Shown here: one piece after another, positions 55,721-63,916 of the stretch
Layout of the letters: every line of letters begins with the position of its first letter
Position numbering within the stretch: position 1 is the stretch's first letter
From: Schaalia odontolytica
GTDB lineage: Bacteria > Actinomycetota > Actinomycetes > Actinomycetales > Actinomycetaceae
Direction: 5' to 3'
Assembly (NCBI RefSeq): GCF_024584435.1
Contig: NZ_CP102197.1
Coordinates: 1,178,001 to 1,242,000 of the forward strand
DNA length: 64,000 nucleotides
Notes under the pieces: model-generated
Told to the model about the DNA's origin: nothing
Seen by the model: only the letters and a program-made list of their open reading frames with translations
Database searches by the model: none
Made by a program: the position numbers and the translations under genes

Positions 55721-58645
55721 CTACAGCACGCTACCGAGCGCCTCCCGAATCAGCTCGGGTTCGCCCGAACCGTTCGTTGGGAGGCGTAGCACGGGCACGC
55801 CGTACGCCGTCATGATCGAGTCTTTCAGCGCGTCGCGCCTGAGCTGTTCCTCGTTGTTTCCGTGAAACTCCCACCCGTCAACCTCGATCGCGAGAATCAG
55901 CTTTCCCGTCACTCGCGAGTAGACGCCAAAGTCCAGTGCGCTGGCACTGTAGACGAACGCACGCTGTACTTCGTTGAGGCGTCGCGTGTTGGGAAGCGCG
56001 TCCTTCAGGGGAACTTCCATCCGATAGCCACACCTCGAGTATCGCTGCTCCGCGAGCACCTCTTGGAGGCAGAGTTCCGCAGCATTCTCGGCTGGAGAGC
56101 GATTGCGGTTGGCCCACTTGACGCGCGCGTAGCGCTTAAGGGAATCACTGTACGCGTCGTAGAGGACGTCAAAGATCGACACGATATCCGAGTCGACGAT
56201 GCTCGCCGGGTCGTACATCGTGATGTATTCGAGGAGGGACCTGATATTGCGGCTATGGCGAACACCCCCCTGAGTGGTCACCACTATGAGCCGGTTCTTC
56301 GCTCGTGAAACGATGACGTTTGCCATGGCATCGCAGTCGTAGAATTCGCGCGCGGCGTTCGAATCATCTGCGTTGAGGACCGTGGACAGGATGACGGTGT
56401 CCGCGCCCCTGCCCTGGAACTTGTGTGCAGTCTCCGCCAGCCAGCGCGCATGTCCTCCGCCGTTGAGGTCGGCACGGACGCGCTGCCCGAGACTCTTCGC
56501 CTGCGCACGGAAGGGGGTCACCAATCCCACAACATAGTCTCCGGACGGGTCCTTCTCGTCGGCCCCGATCCCCTCGCGAATAACCTGCATCTCCTCAAGT
56601 TGAGCGATGATATCGATCTCTCGCTGGGAGAAGCGACTGCCACTTGTCGTGCAACGCGCGTGGTTTCCGGGTGCCGCGTAGACGATCGCGAGTGGGTTCG
56701 GGGCATCCGGCACCGGGACTCGCATCGGGATCAGCTCGCCGTCGTAGTACATGCGGTTGCAGAATTCGATGATCGCCGGGTGGCAGCGGTAGTGCTCTTT
56801 GAGCAGCGTGCTGGGCACCGGCGCGCTGGCGGCCAACATCTTGGCGGAATCCAGCAGCGACACGGCGCGCACGTCGAATCGATTGTCGGGCGGTTGACGC
56901 GTGCTCTTGTCCCACCCTTCGAAGATCGGGCCGATCTGCTTATCGTCCCCAACGATGACGGCGTTACGCGCTTTGCTCAACGCGGCCAGCCCGGCTGGGA
57001 GCACAACCTGGGATGATTCGTCGATAATGACCCAGTCCAGCAGCGCGTGCGTGGCCAGGTTCGCGCGAATTGAGAAACAGGTGGAGGCCACAACCGGGTA
57101 GGTGCGTAGCAGGATATCCGTCTGTTCACCGAGTCTTCGCTCGGGGCTCAGGCGGCTGGGGCGCTGGCGATCGAAACGGCTCAGGAGGGCCGCGTCAAGC
57201 CGCTCCCGGGAGCGCCGACGATAGGCGGCACTGACCGTCGCGAGGCCGTGGCGGTCGGCGCGCGCCTGCGCTTCCTCGATGCGGCGGGTGACTTCACGCT
57301 CTCGCGCCTGGTAGAAGGCCGCCTGGAGCGCCGACTGTACGTCCACGTCGACCAGGTCAAGCCCCTTGAGGGAACCGTATGCGAAGTAGCGGCGCAATCG
57401 CTCGACAATGCCTCGCAGGGTCCGAGGGGGTATCGGCGCGCAACGTGCCAGGGCGAGCAGATCGGCGATGGTGGCAGAGTTGCGCGTCGCGATTGGAAAG
57501 CGGGAGATGTCAGGGATCAAGCGACGGCTCTCCTTGACCTTCTCCTCGAAGACAAGGCGCTCGCGCTGGGTCGCGGTCAGGAGCGCTCGCTGCGCCGGTA
57601 TCTCGCGCGCATCCTCCCATAGGGATACGAGGTGTTCCTCGTCGGCCTTCAGCGCTGCGTCTTCGACGCGTGAGGGGGCACGAGACGCCCCAGGCCGCGC
57701 CTTCTGGATCCAGGTCTCGCGCCTTTGCTCGAGGATGCCCTCTCGCCGGTGGAACTCCTTGACGCGCTCCCTGTTGCCGATGTTGGCGACGAGGAAGCCG
57801 TAGCCCTCCTCCGTCAGCTTGTCGACCACATTATCCACCGCGGAGTTGGCGCCCGCGACGACGCCGACCGTCTTCCCCTGGGCGATGAGGGTTGCGATCA
57901 GGTTGAGGATAGTCTGCGTCTTTCCTGTTCCCGGGGGTCCATCAATGATCGAGATCTGGTGTGTGAGCGCTGCGCGTATGCCATTACGTTGATCAATGTT
58001 GGAGTGAAACGGCATGATGACCTGGTCTCTGGCGCCGGTTGCACGGTTGGAGGTGCCCGAGAGAAATGCCTCCAGGGCGGAGCCGCGGGGTACCGTGCGC
58101 ATCCACTCCCACACGTTTGCCAGGACCGCTGCGGGAACCGCGTCTCCCTCACCAACCCACTTGTCGTAGCGTCCGCTCGTGTCTAGGCTCGCCCCTGCTC
58201 GCCTGGCTTGCGAGCGGACCTCCTCGCGCACGTAGTCGAGCGTGGCGGCGCGCTGACGATCCTGCGGGGTCGCGTACGCCGCACTGACCTCGCTGCTACC
58301 GTATCTCCTGATCCCGAGCTTCCCATTAGCCTTGCGGTATGCGAGCGTGTAGCGCACGTCGCGAGGGTCGTGCCTGGGTCGGAGCGTCCAGATGATCTCG
58401 ACGTTCGTCCAGCGCTTCCCGCACACGCGTACCTCATCGAGGGCGTCAATGGCGCGGCGCTCGACCTGGTCGTAAATGCGTACCCTGCCCTCGCCGTACG
58501 GAAACTCCTTGCCGTCGGTGTAGGTGATGACGATACGCTTCCCATCGCGGCGCGTCTTCGCGACTTTCCAGGTGCAGTCTTGCCAGTTCGGAGTTTCCTT
58601 GTCCCGAATCAGTACGTGCATTGTCCTTGAATCGACAGCTTCCAT
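55721..58645 (-). CDS. SF1 helicase fused to PD-(D/E)XK-like nuclease
   Basis: 974 residues. An N-terminal domain of unknown function (about 1-220) precedes a Dna2/NAM7-like SF1B helicase core: Walker A IDGPPGTGKTQTILNL, motif II WVIIDESSQVVLPAGLAA, III VGDDKQIGPIFEG, IV EHYRCHPAIIEFCN, V AHKFQGRGADTVILST and VI NVIVSRAKNRLIVVT. The helicase core holds a long insert with helical content between Walker A and motif II. The last 120 residues form a Vsr/DUF559-like nuclease (LDFGVYSR, LAIEVDGWEFHG, QLRRDALKDSIM, GVPVLRLPTNGS), a PD-(D/E)XK pattern similar to MTES_1575-type endonucleases. ATG 58645 with a GGGGGAGGGG site. It is solitary and divergent from rmuC. A phage-defence or DNA-repair role is inferred, not shown. 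Confidence 0.88.
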   Translation of the reverse strand: MEAVDSRTMHVLIRDKETPNWQDCTWKVAKTRRDGKRIVITYTDGKEFPYGEGRVRIYDQVERRAIDALDEVRVCGKRWTNVEIIWTLRPRHDPRDVRYTLAYRKANGKLGIRRYGSSEVSAAYATPQDRQRAATLDYVREEVRSQARRAGASLDTSGRYDKWVGEGDAVPAAVLANVWEWMRTVPRGSALEAFLSGTSNRATGARDQVIMPFHSNIDQRNGIRAALTHQISIIDGPPGTGKTQTILNLIATLIAQGKTVGVVAGANSAVDNVVDKLTEEGYGFLVANIGNRERVKEFHRREGILEQRRETWIQKARPGASRAPSRVEDAALKADEEHLVSLWEDAREIPAQRALLTATQRERLVFEEKVKESRRLIPDISRFPIATRNSATIADLLALARCAPIPPRTLRGIVERLRRYFAYGSLKGLDLVDVDVQSALQAAFYQAREREVTRRIEEAQARADRHGLATVSAAYRRRSRERLDAALLSRFDRQRPSRLSPERRLGEQTDILLRTYPVVASTCFSIRANLATHALLDWVIIDESSQVVLPAGLAALSKARNAVIVGDDKQIGPIFEGWDKSTRQPPDNRFDVRAVSLLDSAKMLAASAPVPSTLLKEHYRCHPAIIEFCNRMYYDGELIPMRVPVPDAPNPLAIVYAAPGNHARCTTSGSRFSQREIDIIAQLEEMQVIREGIGADEKDPSGDYVVGLVTPFRAQAKSLGQRVRADLNGGGHARWLAETAHKFQGRGADTVILSTVLNADDSNAAREFYDCDAMANVIVSRAKNRLIVVTTQGGVRHSRNIRSLLEYITMYDPASIVDSDIVSIFDVLYDAYSDSLKRYARVKWANRNRSPAENAAELCLQEVLAEQRYSRCGYRMEVPLKDALPNTRRLNEVQRAFVYSASALDFGVYSRVTGKLILAIEVDGWEFHGNNEEQLRRDALKDSIMTAYGVPVLRLPTNGSGEPELIREALGSVL

Positions 58646-58754
58646 GCCCCTCCCCCATGAGTTGTACGTCCAGGATAGGTCAGTGGTGATGCCTGCGATA
58701 GGTTGCTGGACACCCACCGGCAGGCTGCGGGACACAGATGAGCACGGTGCCTCG

Positions 58755-58760
58755 TATGGT
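58755..58760 (+). promoter_or_regulatory. Putative -10 element, leaderless rmuC
   Basis: TATGGT 6 nt before the ATG at 58767. Confidence 0.5.
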
Positions 58761-58766
58761 TCCGGC

Positions 58767-59969
58767 ATGGGTACTTCTCTCGTGTTTTTGGTGATTGGTT
58801 TGGTCGTGGGAGCGCTAGCCGGGTTCGCGGGCGCGGTGGCGCGTCGCGCATCACAACCGGGCGACGAGCTCGGCGCGCTTCGCGCGCAGGCCGCCGGATG
58901 GCAGGCGCGCGCGGAGGAACTGTCCCGCCGGGTCGAGCATGCCGAGGCGCGCGCGGCCGGGGACGACTCCGTCCTCAACGCGCTCGCGCCGGTTCGCTCG
59001 CAGCTGGAGCAGATGAGCCAGCGAGTCGATCAGATGGAGCAGGAGCGGGCGCGCCAGCACGGGGCGCTGGCCGAGCAACTGCGCGAGGCCGCCCAGCGCG
59101 AAGCGGAGCTGGCGCGCACGACGGCCTCCCTGGAGGGTGCGCTGCGCTCGCGCAGCGCACGAGGCTCGTGGGGCGAGGTCGAGCTCGCCCGAATCCTGGA
59201 GGCATCGGGGATGATGCCGCACGTCGATTTCGCCCAGCAGCGCTCGATCGGCGCGCTCACTCAGGGACGAGGCCTCGGCGCGGAGGGTGCACGAGGTGAG
59301 CGCGGGCGACCCGACGTGACGATTCACCTGCCCGGGCAGGGTTTCCTCGCTCTCGACGCGAAGGCACCGATGGACGCCTACCTGCGGGCGTGCGGCGTTG
59401 AGGGCAGCGGCGAGCAAGCCGAGGAGCGGCGGCGCGGCGAACTGGCTGCACACGCGAAGGCGTTGCGCTCCCACGTTGACGCCCTGGCCTCGCGCGACTA
59501 CGCCCGGGCTCTGGGCTCCTCGCCGGAGCTGGTCATTCTGTTCGTCCCTTCCGAGGCGGCACTGTCGGCGGCGCTGCGCGCGGATGCGGCGCTGTTGGAC
59601 GACGCGATGGCCCGCGGCGTGGCCCTGTGCTCTCCCGTGACCCTGCTGGCGGTGGCGCGCACGTGCGCGAGTGCGTGGGCGCGCACCACCATCAACGACC
59701 AGGCCGAGGACATCATCACTCTGGGACGCGAGCTGTACGAGCGCCTCGGCGTCGTCGCTGGCCACATGGAGAACCTGGGCAAGGCCCTGGCCAGGAGCGT
59801 GGATTTCTACAACAAGGCAGTCGGCTCAATGGAAAGGAACCTCCTGTCGAAGGCCCGCGAGGTCAGCGCGCTGGAAGAGGCCTCGAAGAAGCCGATGACC
59901 GCCGCCGAAATCTCCCCGGACGCCGCACAGGTCCGCTCCTTCACGAAGCCGGAGTTGACGGGGCAATAG
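58767..59969 (+). CDS. rmuC: DNA recombination protein RmuC
   Basis: 400 residues: an N-terminal TM (SLVFLVIGLVVGALAGFAGAV), a coiled coil (about 30-130), and the RmuC endonuclease-like core (RGSWGEVELARILEASGM; FLALDAKAPMDAYLRA; HVDALASRDYARALGSSPELVILFVPSEAAL). RmuC is a predicted nuclease that limits inverted-repeat recombination. It shares a 121-nt divergent spacer with the helicase-nuclease. Start chosen by leaderless spacing and the TM. Confidence 0.92.
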   Translation: MGTSLVFLVIGLVVGALAGFAGAVARRASQPGDELGALRAQAAGWQARAEELSRRVEHAEARAAGDDSVLNALAPVRSQLEQMSQRVDQMEQERARQHGALAEQLREAAQREAELARTTASLEGALRSRSARGSWGEVELARILEASGMMPHVDFAQQRSIGALTQGRGLGAEGARGERGRPDVTIHLPGQGFLALDAKAPMDAYLRACGVEGSGEQAEERRRGELAAHAKALRSHVDALASRDYARALGSSPELVILFVPSEAALSAALRADAALLDDAMARGVALCSPVTLLAVARTCASAWARTTINDQAEDIITLGRELYERLGVVAGHMENLGKALARSVDFYNKAVGSMERNLLSKAREVSALEEASKKPMTAAEISPDAAQVRSFTKPELTGQ

Positions 59970-60441
59970 GCCGTGTCAAGGCGACGCAGTTGTTGCTTTC
60001 CGCCATCTCCCGTTCCTCCTGACCGTGTGCGCGTGCTCTACGGGCTCCATCGCCTACGCGGATTCCCGTGGACCAGCGATCGCAATCGGTTGTTTCTCAT
60101 CGTCGGATCCGGCAAGGCCTTTCGCTCACGCCTCAAGGTCACAGGAACATTCATGGGTACCAGGAGCGGCAGCAAGGCGAGGCGCCAGCCGCGCAGACCC
60201 ATTCAAGACACAGATCACACTTGAATCATTCACGATTTTACGCGATCATGAGGGTTGTCGCGTCGGGCTTGGACCGGCGCAGTCTACCACGGGGACCCTC
60301 GCCACTGCGGTGGGGGCCCCTTGGTATTCCAAGAGTATTCCGCGCTTCGACACACGGACGGGCCTCTTACTCCCACCGGAAGCACGTGGCCGGGCCACAC
60401 CCTCGCGAGACCCGGCCATTGCCTCGTCACATGTGCATACC
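59970..60441. other. Intergenic stretch without a supported gene
   Basis: About 470 nt between rmuC and vapC. Short open frames exist on the plus strand but none has a ribosome site, known domain or coding-like composition. The end holds the first of the two direct repeats that flank vapBC. Confidence 0.6.
60389..60426. repeat. Direct repeat copy 1 flanking vapBC
   Basis: 38-nt sequence matching 61108-61145 at 33 of 38 positions in the same orientation. Confidence 0.65.
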
Positions 60442-60813
60442 TCAGTCAAGTTCCGCTAACACGCTCACGTCACGCGCGGCCTGGCGCAGGCGCTTATCGC
60501 GCGTCCACAGCGAGACGCCCGGGGTCACGACGACGCTCGCCAGCAGTGCCGCATCGACGGCGCTCAGCCCTCTCCCCCACAGCCGCCGTTCTTCAACGAA
60601 ATGGCGTACCCCCTGATCGTCCACGTTGCGAACAATGAGCAAACGCTCGAGTGCGCCAAGGAAGATCAACCGGTCTTTCAGGTTGCCCAATGCCAGCTCG
60701 GTGATGACGCTCTGGTGCACGCACACCTGATCGCGCTCAAGCAGATCGACCAGGACTGGCTCGGTTGTGCGCAGGTGGTCGATCCACACGTTCGTGTCGA
60801 CGAGGATCCTCAT
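60442..60813 (-). CDS. vapC: PIN-domain toxin VapC
   Basis: 123-residue ribonuclease of a type II toxin-antitoxin pair. Four PIN acidic residues are visible: Asp6 (VDTNVWIDHL), Glu39 (SVITELALG), Asp87 (SAVDAALLAS) and Asp105 (LWTRDKRL). It overlaps vapB by ATGA, in the antitoxin-first order. It probably cleaves specific RNAs when free of antitoxin. Confidence 0.92.
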   Translation of the reverse strand: MRILVDTNVWIDHLRTTEPVLVDLLERDQVCVHQSVITELALGNLKDRLIFLGALERLLIVRNVDDQGVRHFVEERRLWGRGLSAVDAALLASVVVTPGVSLWTRDKRLRQAARDVSVLAELD

Positions 60814-61004
60814 GCGCGCGCACGATTCCTCGGTGCTGCCTCCGCTCCCGGGTCGCTTCCACCGAGTGCGGCAAGTTGTCTCCCGGTCTCAATTCGAACG
60901 AGGAGCTCCACGGCGTCTCGAATCAAAGCCGAGCGCTCCGTGATCCCGGTGAGCTCCTCGGCGCGGGCGAGCAGGTCATCATCGAGTGTCACGGTCGTTC
61001 TCAT
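60810..61004 (-). CDS. vapB: Antitoxin VapB
   Basis: 64 residues. A ribbon-helix-helix-like N-terminus (MRTTVTLDDDLLARAEELTG, TERSALIRDAVELLV) matches VapB antitoxins that bind both the operator and VapC. The C-terminal tail (ALGGSDPGAEAAP) would contact the toxin. A GAGGAGG site lies 7 nt before the ATG. Confidence 0.9.
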   Translation of the reverse strand: MRTTVTLDDDLLARAEELTGITERSALIRDAVELLVRIETGRQLAALGGSDPGAEAAPRNRARA

Positions 61005-61107
61005 ACCAGCCTCCTCACTCCGGATGACATCAACCCTAGCATCACTTGATTCACTCTGCGATGCGCATGTTCTGCGCCCGAGACACCCCTCCTCTCCCCA
61101 GAGCCAA

Positions 61108-61145
61108 GCCGGGCCGCACCCTCGCGCGCCCCAGCCACTGCCTCG
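61108..61145. repeat. Direct repeat copy 2 flanking vapBC
   Basis: 38-nt sequence matching 60389-60426 at 33 of 38 positions, 104 nt upstream of the vapB start. Confidence 0.65.
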
Positions 61146-61283
61146 ATCAAGAGAAATTAGACATTGAACCTGAATTCGACCACGTCACCTTCCGCCACAT
61201 TTACCGTCTCTTTGGGCTTAGGCTGGTGTTGTTGACACTTCGTGAAGCGGGTGTGTGTGCCTGCGGAGAGTGAGGTGCCTGTT

Positions 61284-61595
61284 ATGGGAACTCGTCGTCG
61301 TTTTACGCCGGAGTATCGTCGTGATGTTGCGTCTTTGGTGTTGGATACGGGGTCTACGATCGCGTTTGTGGCTCGGGATTGAGGGCTGGGTGAGTCGGTG
61401 GTGGGCTGGTGGGTCACACTCGAGCGTGAGCGACGCCAAGCGGTCAGCGCGGGTGGTCCTGATCCGCGTGAGATGGAAGCTGAGATCACTGCGCCCAGTC
61501 GGCGGGTGCGCGAGCTGGAGAAGGGGAATGAGTTTGTGGGAAAAGCCAGCGCCTTCTTCGCCTCTGGGCACCAAAACACCAGCGCTTTGAACTGA
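61284..61595 (+). pseudogene. IS3 OrfA, interrupted by TGA
   Basis: The frame begins MGTRRRFTPEYRRDVASLVL, typical of the IS3 helix-turn-helix OrfA, hits TGA at 61380, then continues in the same frame (GLGESVVGWWVTLERERRQ, then a leucine-zipper-like REMEAEITAPSRRVRELEKGN) to a stop at 61593 that overlaps the orfB ATG (TGATG). The TGA falls where a Leu is usual in homologues. Confidence 0.75.
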
Positions 61596-62461
61596 TGGAC
61601 GCGCAGAAGGCTTCCTACTCGATCGCTTTGATGGCTAAGGTTTGAGGGGTCACGCGCGCAGGCTATTACGCCTGGAAAAACCGAGCGTCCCACAGGGGCC
61701 AGCGCGCGCTCGTACGGCGGCGTTTGGATGAGGCGGTGGCCTGGGAACACGAGGTGTCGGGTGGCACCTATGGGGCTCCTCGCATCAGCCATGCTCTCAT
61801 GCGTGCGGGTGTGGATGTGGGGGTGCGTGCGGTCGCCGCGTCGATGCGCCGCCAAGGTCTCACAGGCCTGAACACGCACCCGCGCCCAGCCCGACGCGGC
61901 CGGCGCCGACCGGTGGCCCATGAGGACCACTGCGCCCGCCAGTGGGATCAAGGCGCCCTGGACCGCGTGTGGATCACGGACTTGACCTACCTGCGCTGCG
62001 CCCAAGGCTGGGTCTACCTGTGCGCCGTGCGCGATGCGCACTCGCGCCGAGTCCTGGGATACGCCATGGGCGAGCAGCAAAGCACCGACCTGGTCATCAC
62101 CGCGCTCGACATGGCCGCCCCCACCCGTGGCAGCTTCCCCGCAGGGGTCGTGCTCCACGCTGATCGGGGAACACAGTTCACCTCCCAGAAGCTGGCCGCC
62201 TACATGCGCGCCGTGCAAGGAACCGTGTCGATGGGGCAGGCCGGAGTGTGCTGGGATAACGCCATGGCCGAATCCTTGTGGGCCACCCTCAAAACCGAGT
62301 ACTACTACCGACGTGCCTTCACCACCCGCGACCAGATCTACACCGGGGTCGCCACCTGGATCGAAGACTTCTACAACCACCGCCGCATCCACACCAGCCT
62401 CGGCGGCAAATCCCCCATCGAATACGAACGACACCAAGCGGCCTGGACAACAGCCGCATAA
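61595..62461 (+). pseudogene. IS3 OrfB transposase, interrupted by TGA
   Basis: The frame starts MDAQKASYSIALMAKV, meets TGA at 61643, then continues GVTRAGYYAWKNR. The rve catalytic core is intact downstream: first Asp in RVWITDLTYL, second Asp in LHADRGTQFTS, and Glu in NAMAESLWATLKTEYYY at the expected D(35)E spacing; HRRIHTSLGGKSPIEYE closes it. An internal ATG near 61724 could yield a truncated protein lacking the N-terminal part. Confidence 0.8.
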
Positions 62462-62673
62462 ACAAACCGTCAACAACTTGCGCACAGGCCCAGTCGGGCT
62501 AGGGTTTTGAGGCCGAGCCAGGAGAAGAAGCCCATGAAAGTCACCCACTTTCTGGTGTGAGGAGGGACATATTTGTCTTATGTGTCCTGGTTTACTTTGA
62601 CAGCTGTTTTGGGGACCTAACCTGGAGTCAGGCTTGAGAGTCAAGTCGATAAAACTAGTGAAGGAGTTCAATC
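62462..62673. other. Spacer between IS3 and Met-rich gene
   Basis: 212 nt with A/T-rich segments. The last part carries the GAAGGAG ribosome site of the next gene. No other gene is recognisable. Confidence 0.5.
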
Positions 62674-63132
62674 ATGAACGTAGAAGCTTCGTGCCAGATT
62701 GGTGTGAAAGGAACTGTAGTCCAACGCCTGTTGGCGGGGGCAATCGGAGGTCTGGCCGGTGGCATGGTCTTTGGAATGATGATGTGGAAGATGGGGATGC
62801 TGACCATGATCGGATCCATGATGGGGGTGGAGTCCGCGCTAGTTGGTTTTGGCATTCATATGATGATTTCGGTGATATTCGGGCTGCTTGCCGGGATTTT
62901 ACTGAAATTTATGCCTTCCTGCCCCGGGCAGGGGATGCTGTTCGCCGTCGTTTTCGGTGTGGCCTTGTGGGTGATGGGCCCGCTGGTGGCTATGCCACTG
63001 ATGATGGGCGGTGCCGTCTTCCAAATCACCCAAGCTTCGATGATGTCCTTGATGGGGCATGTCATCTACGCCCTAGTGACGCTTTTCGTAGCGAAGGCTC
63101 TTCTTCCTCGTTTTGCAGGCAAACGGGCATGA
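62674..63132 (+). CDS. Methionine-rich four-helix membrane protein
   Basis: 152 residues with four hydrophobic helices and 21 Met (14 percent), concentrated in helices 1-2 (GGMVFGMMMWKMGMLTMIGSMM). A Cys lies in MPSCPGQGM. No family is recognised with confidence. Met-rich membrane stretches can bind soft metals such as copper, but this is speculation. GAAGGAG lies before the ATG. The DNA is visibly less GC-rich than the bulk. It precedes the Crp-like gene. Confidence 0.7.
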   Translation: MNVEASCQIGVKGTVVQRLLAGAIGGLAGGMVFGMMMWKMGMLTMIGSMMGVESALVGFGIHMMISVIFGLLAGILLKFMPSCPGQGMLFAVVFGVALWVMGPLVAMPLMMGGAVFQITQASMMSLMGHVIYALVTLFVAKALLPRFAGKRA

Positions 63133-63134
63133 CC

Positions 63135-63140
63135 TACTCT
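63135..63140 (+). promoter_or_regulatory. Putative -10 element, leaderless Crp/Fnr gene
   Basis: TACTCT 6 nt before the GTG at 63147, just past the stop of the membrane protein gene. Confidence 0.45.
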
Positions 63141-63146
63141 TGTAGT

Positions 63147-63890
63147 GTGAGCATCTCGGAAAACATGGAAAAGAATCTAGGAGGCCAGCCGTCACTTAAC
63201 CCGAGGCACATGGCAGAGCAAGTACAGCCGTGTCTGCGGGAGGTGGAGTTGTTTGAACAGATTCCTCCTGCAGAGTTAGCTGGCCTTAACCAGATGCTCC
63301 CATTCAAGACCTTCGCTTCGGGGGACATGATTTACGACCCGCTACGCCCTTCTCAAGTGCTGTTCATCGTAAAAAGCGGCCGGGTTCGTTTGTTTCAGAC
63401 CAGCCCCAACGGCAAAACCTTCACACTGGCGATTTATGAGCCTGGTGACGTGTTCGGAAACATGTCGATTGTCGGCCAACACATGGGTGCAAGCTACGCA
63501 GAAGCCTTAGAAGACAGCAGCATATGCCAGCTAACACATGAGCAGGTTGAAACCTATTTCCTTGCCGACCCGCGTATTTCTCAGCAGGTCACCGCCATCC
63601 TCGCTAGGCGTGTAAAGGAACTGGAAACTCGCCTCAGCGATTTAGCGCTGCGCCCCCTTCCCCAACGGATGGCATCTTTGCTGCTGTCTATCGCGCGGCC
63701 CTCCCACTTGCCCTGGAAACATGATCTGATTGTTCCCATGACCCACGAGCAGCTCGCCAATGTCGCGGGTTCCACCCGGGAAGCAGTCAGTAAGGCCCTG
63801 GCAGATCTGGCCAAACAGGGCATGATCATCCAAAAACGCGGATCGATCATTCTGACCGACCCGCAACAACTAGAAAGAACTCTTACATGA
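63147..63890 (+). CDS. Crp/Fnr-family transcriptional regulator
   Basis: 247 residues: a cyclic-nucleotide-binding-like beta barrel (MLPFKTFASGDMIYDPLRPSQVLFIVKSGRVRLFQ; IYEPGDVFGNMSIVG), a long dimerisation helix (ISQQVTAILARRVKELETRLSDLAL) and a winged HTH (MTHEQLANVAGSTREAVSKALADLAKQG). The four-Cys iron-sulfur pattern of Fnr is absent. The phosphate-binding Arg/Ser of cAMP-responsive Crp is not obvious, so the ligand is open. Start is GTG 63147 from the leaderless -10 spacing; an in-frame ATG at 63129 overlapping the previous stop is the alternative. Confidence 0.88.
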   Translation: MSISENMEKNLGGQPSLNPRHMAEQVQPCLREVELFEQIPPAELAGLNQMLPFKTFASGDMIYDPLRPSQVLFIVKSGRVRLFQTSPNGKTFTLAIYEPGDVFGNMSIVGQHMGASYAEALEDSSICQLTHEQVETYFLADPRISQQVTAILARRVKELETRLSDLALRPLPQRMASLLLSIARPSHLPWKHDLIVPMTHEQLANVAGSTREAVSKALADLAKQGMIIQKRGSIILTDPQQLERTLT

Positions 63891-63916
63891 GTAGCCAACA
63901 ATTACTTAGGTTTATA

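Larger units (their letters stand above)
61221..62484 (+). mobile_element. IS3-family insertion sequence, decayed
   Basis: Two consecutive frames (orfA, then orfB with the DDE core) are bounded by imperfect inverted ends sharing GTTGTTGAC (61228-61236 and complement at 62469-62477; about 11 of 16 terminal bases match). Ends and target duplication are provisional. Both frames contain a premature TGA, so the copy is probably inactive. Confidence 0.75.

Noticed and set aside
59973..60224. Small plus-strand frame after rmuC
   Set aside because: No ribosome site, no conserved motif, and composition like non-coding DNA; left as intergenic.
61157..62671. Minus-strand 504-residue frame opposite the IS3 element
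   Set aside because: It overlaps a clear DDE transposase on the other strand and shows no domain; an antisense shadow of GC-rich DNA.
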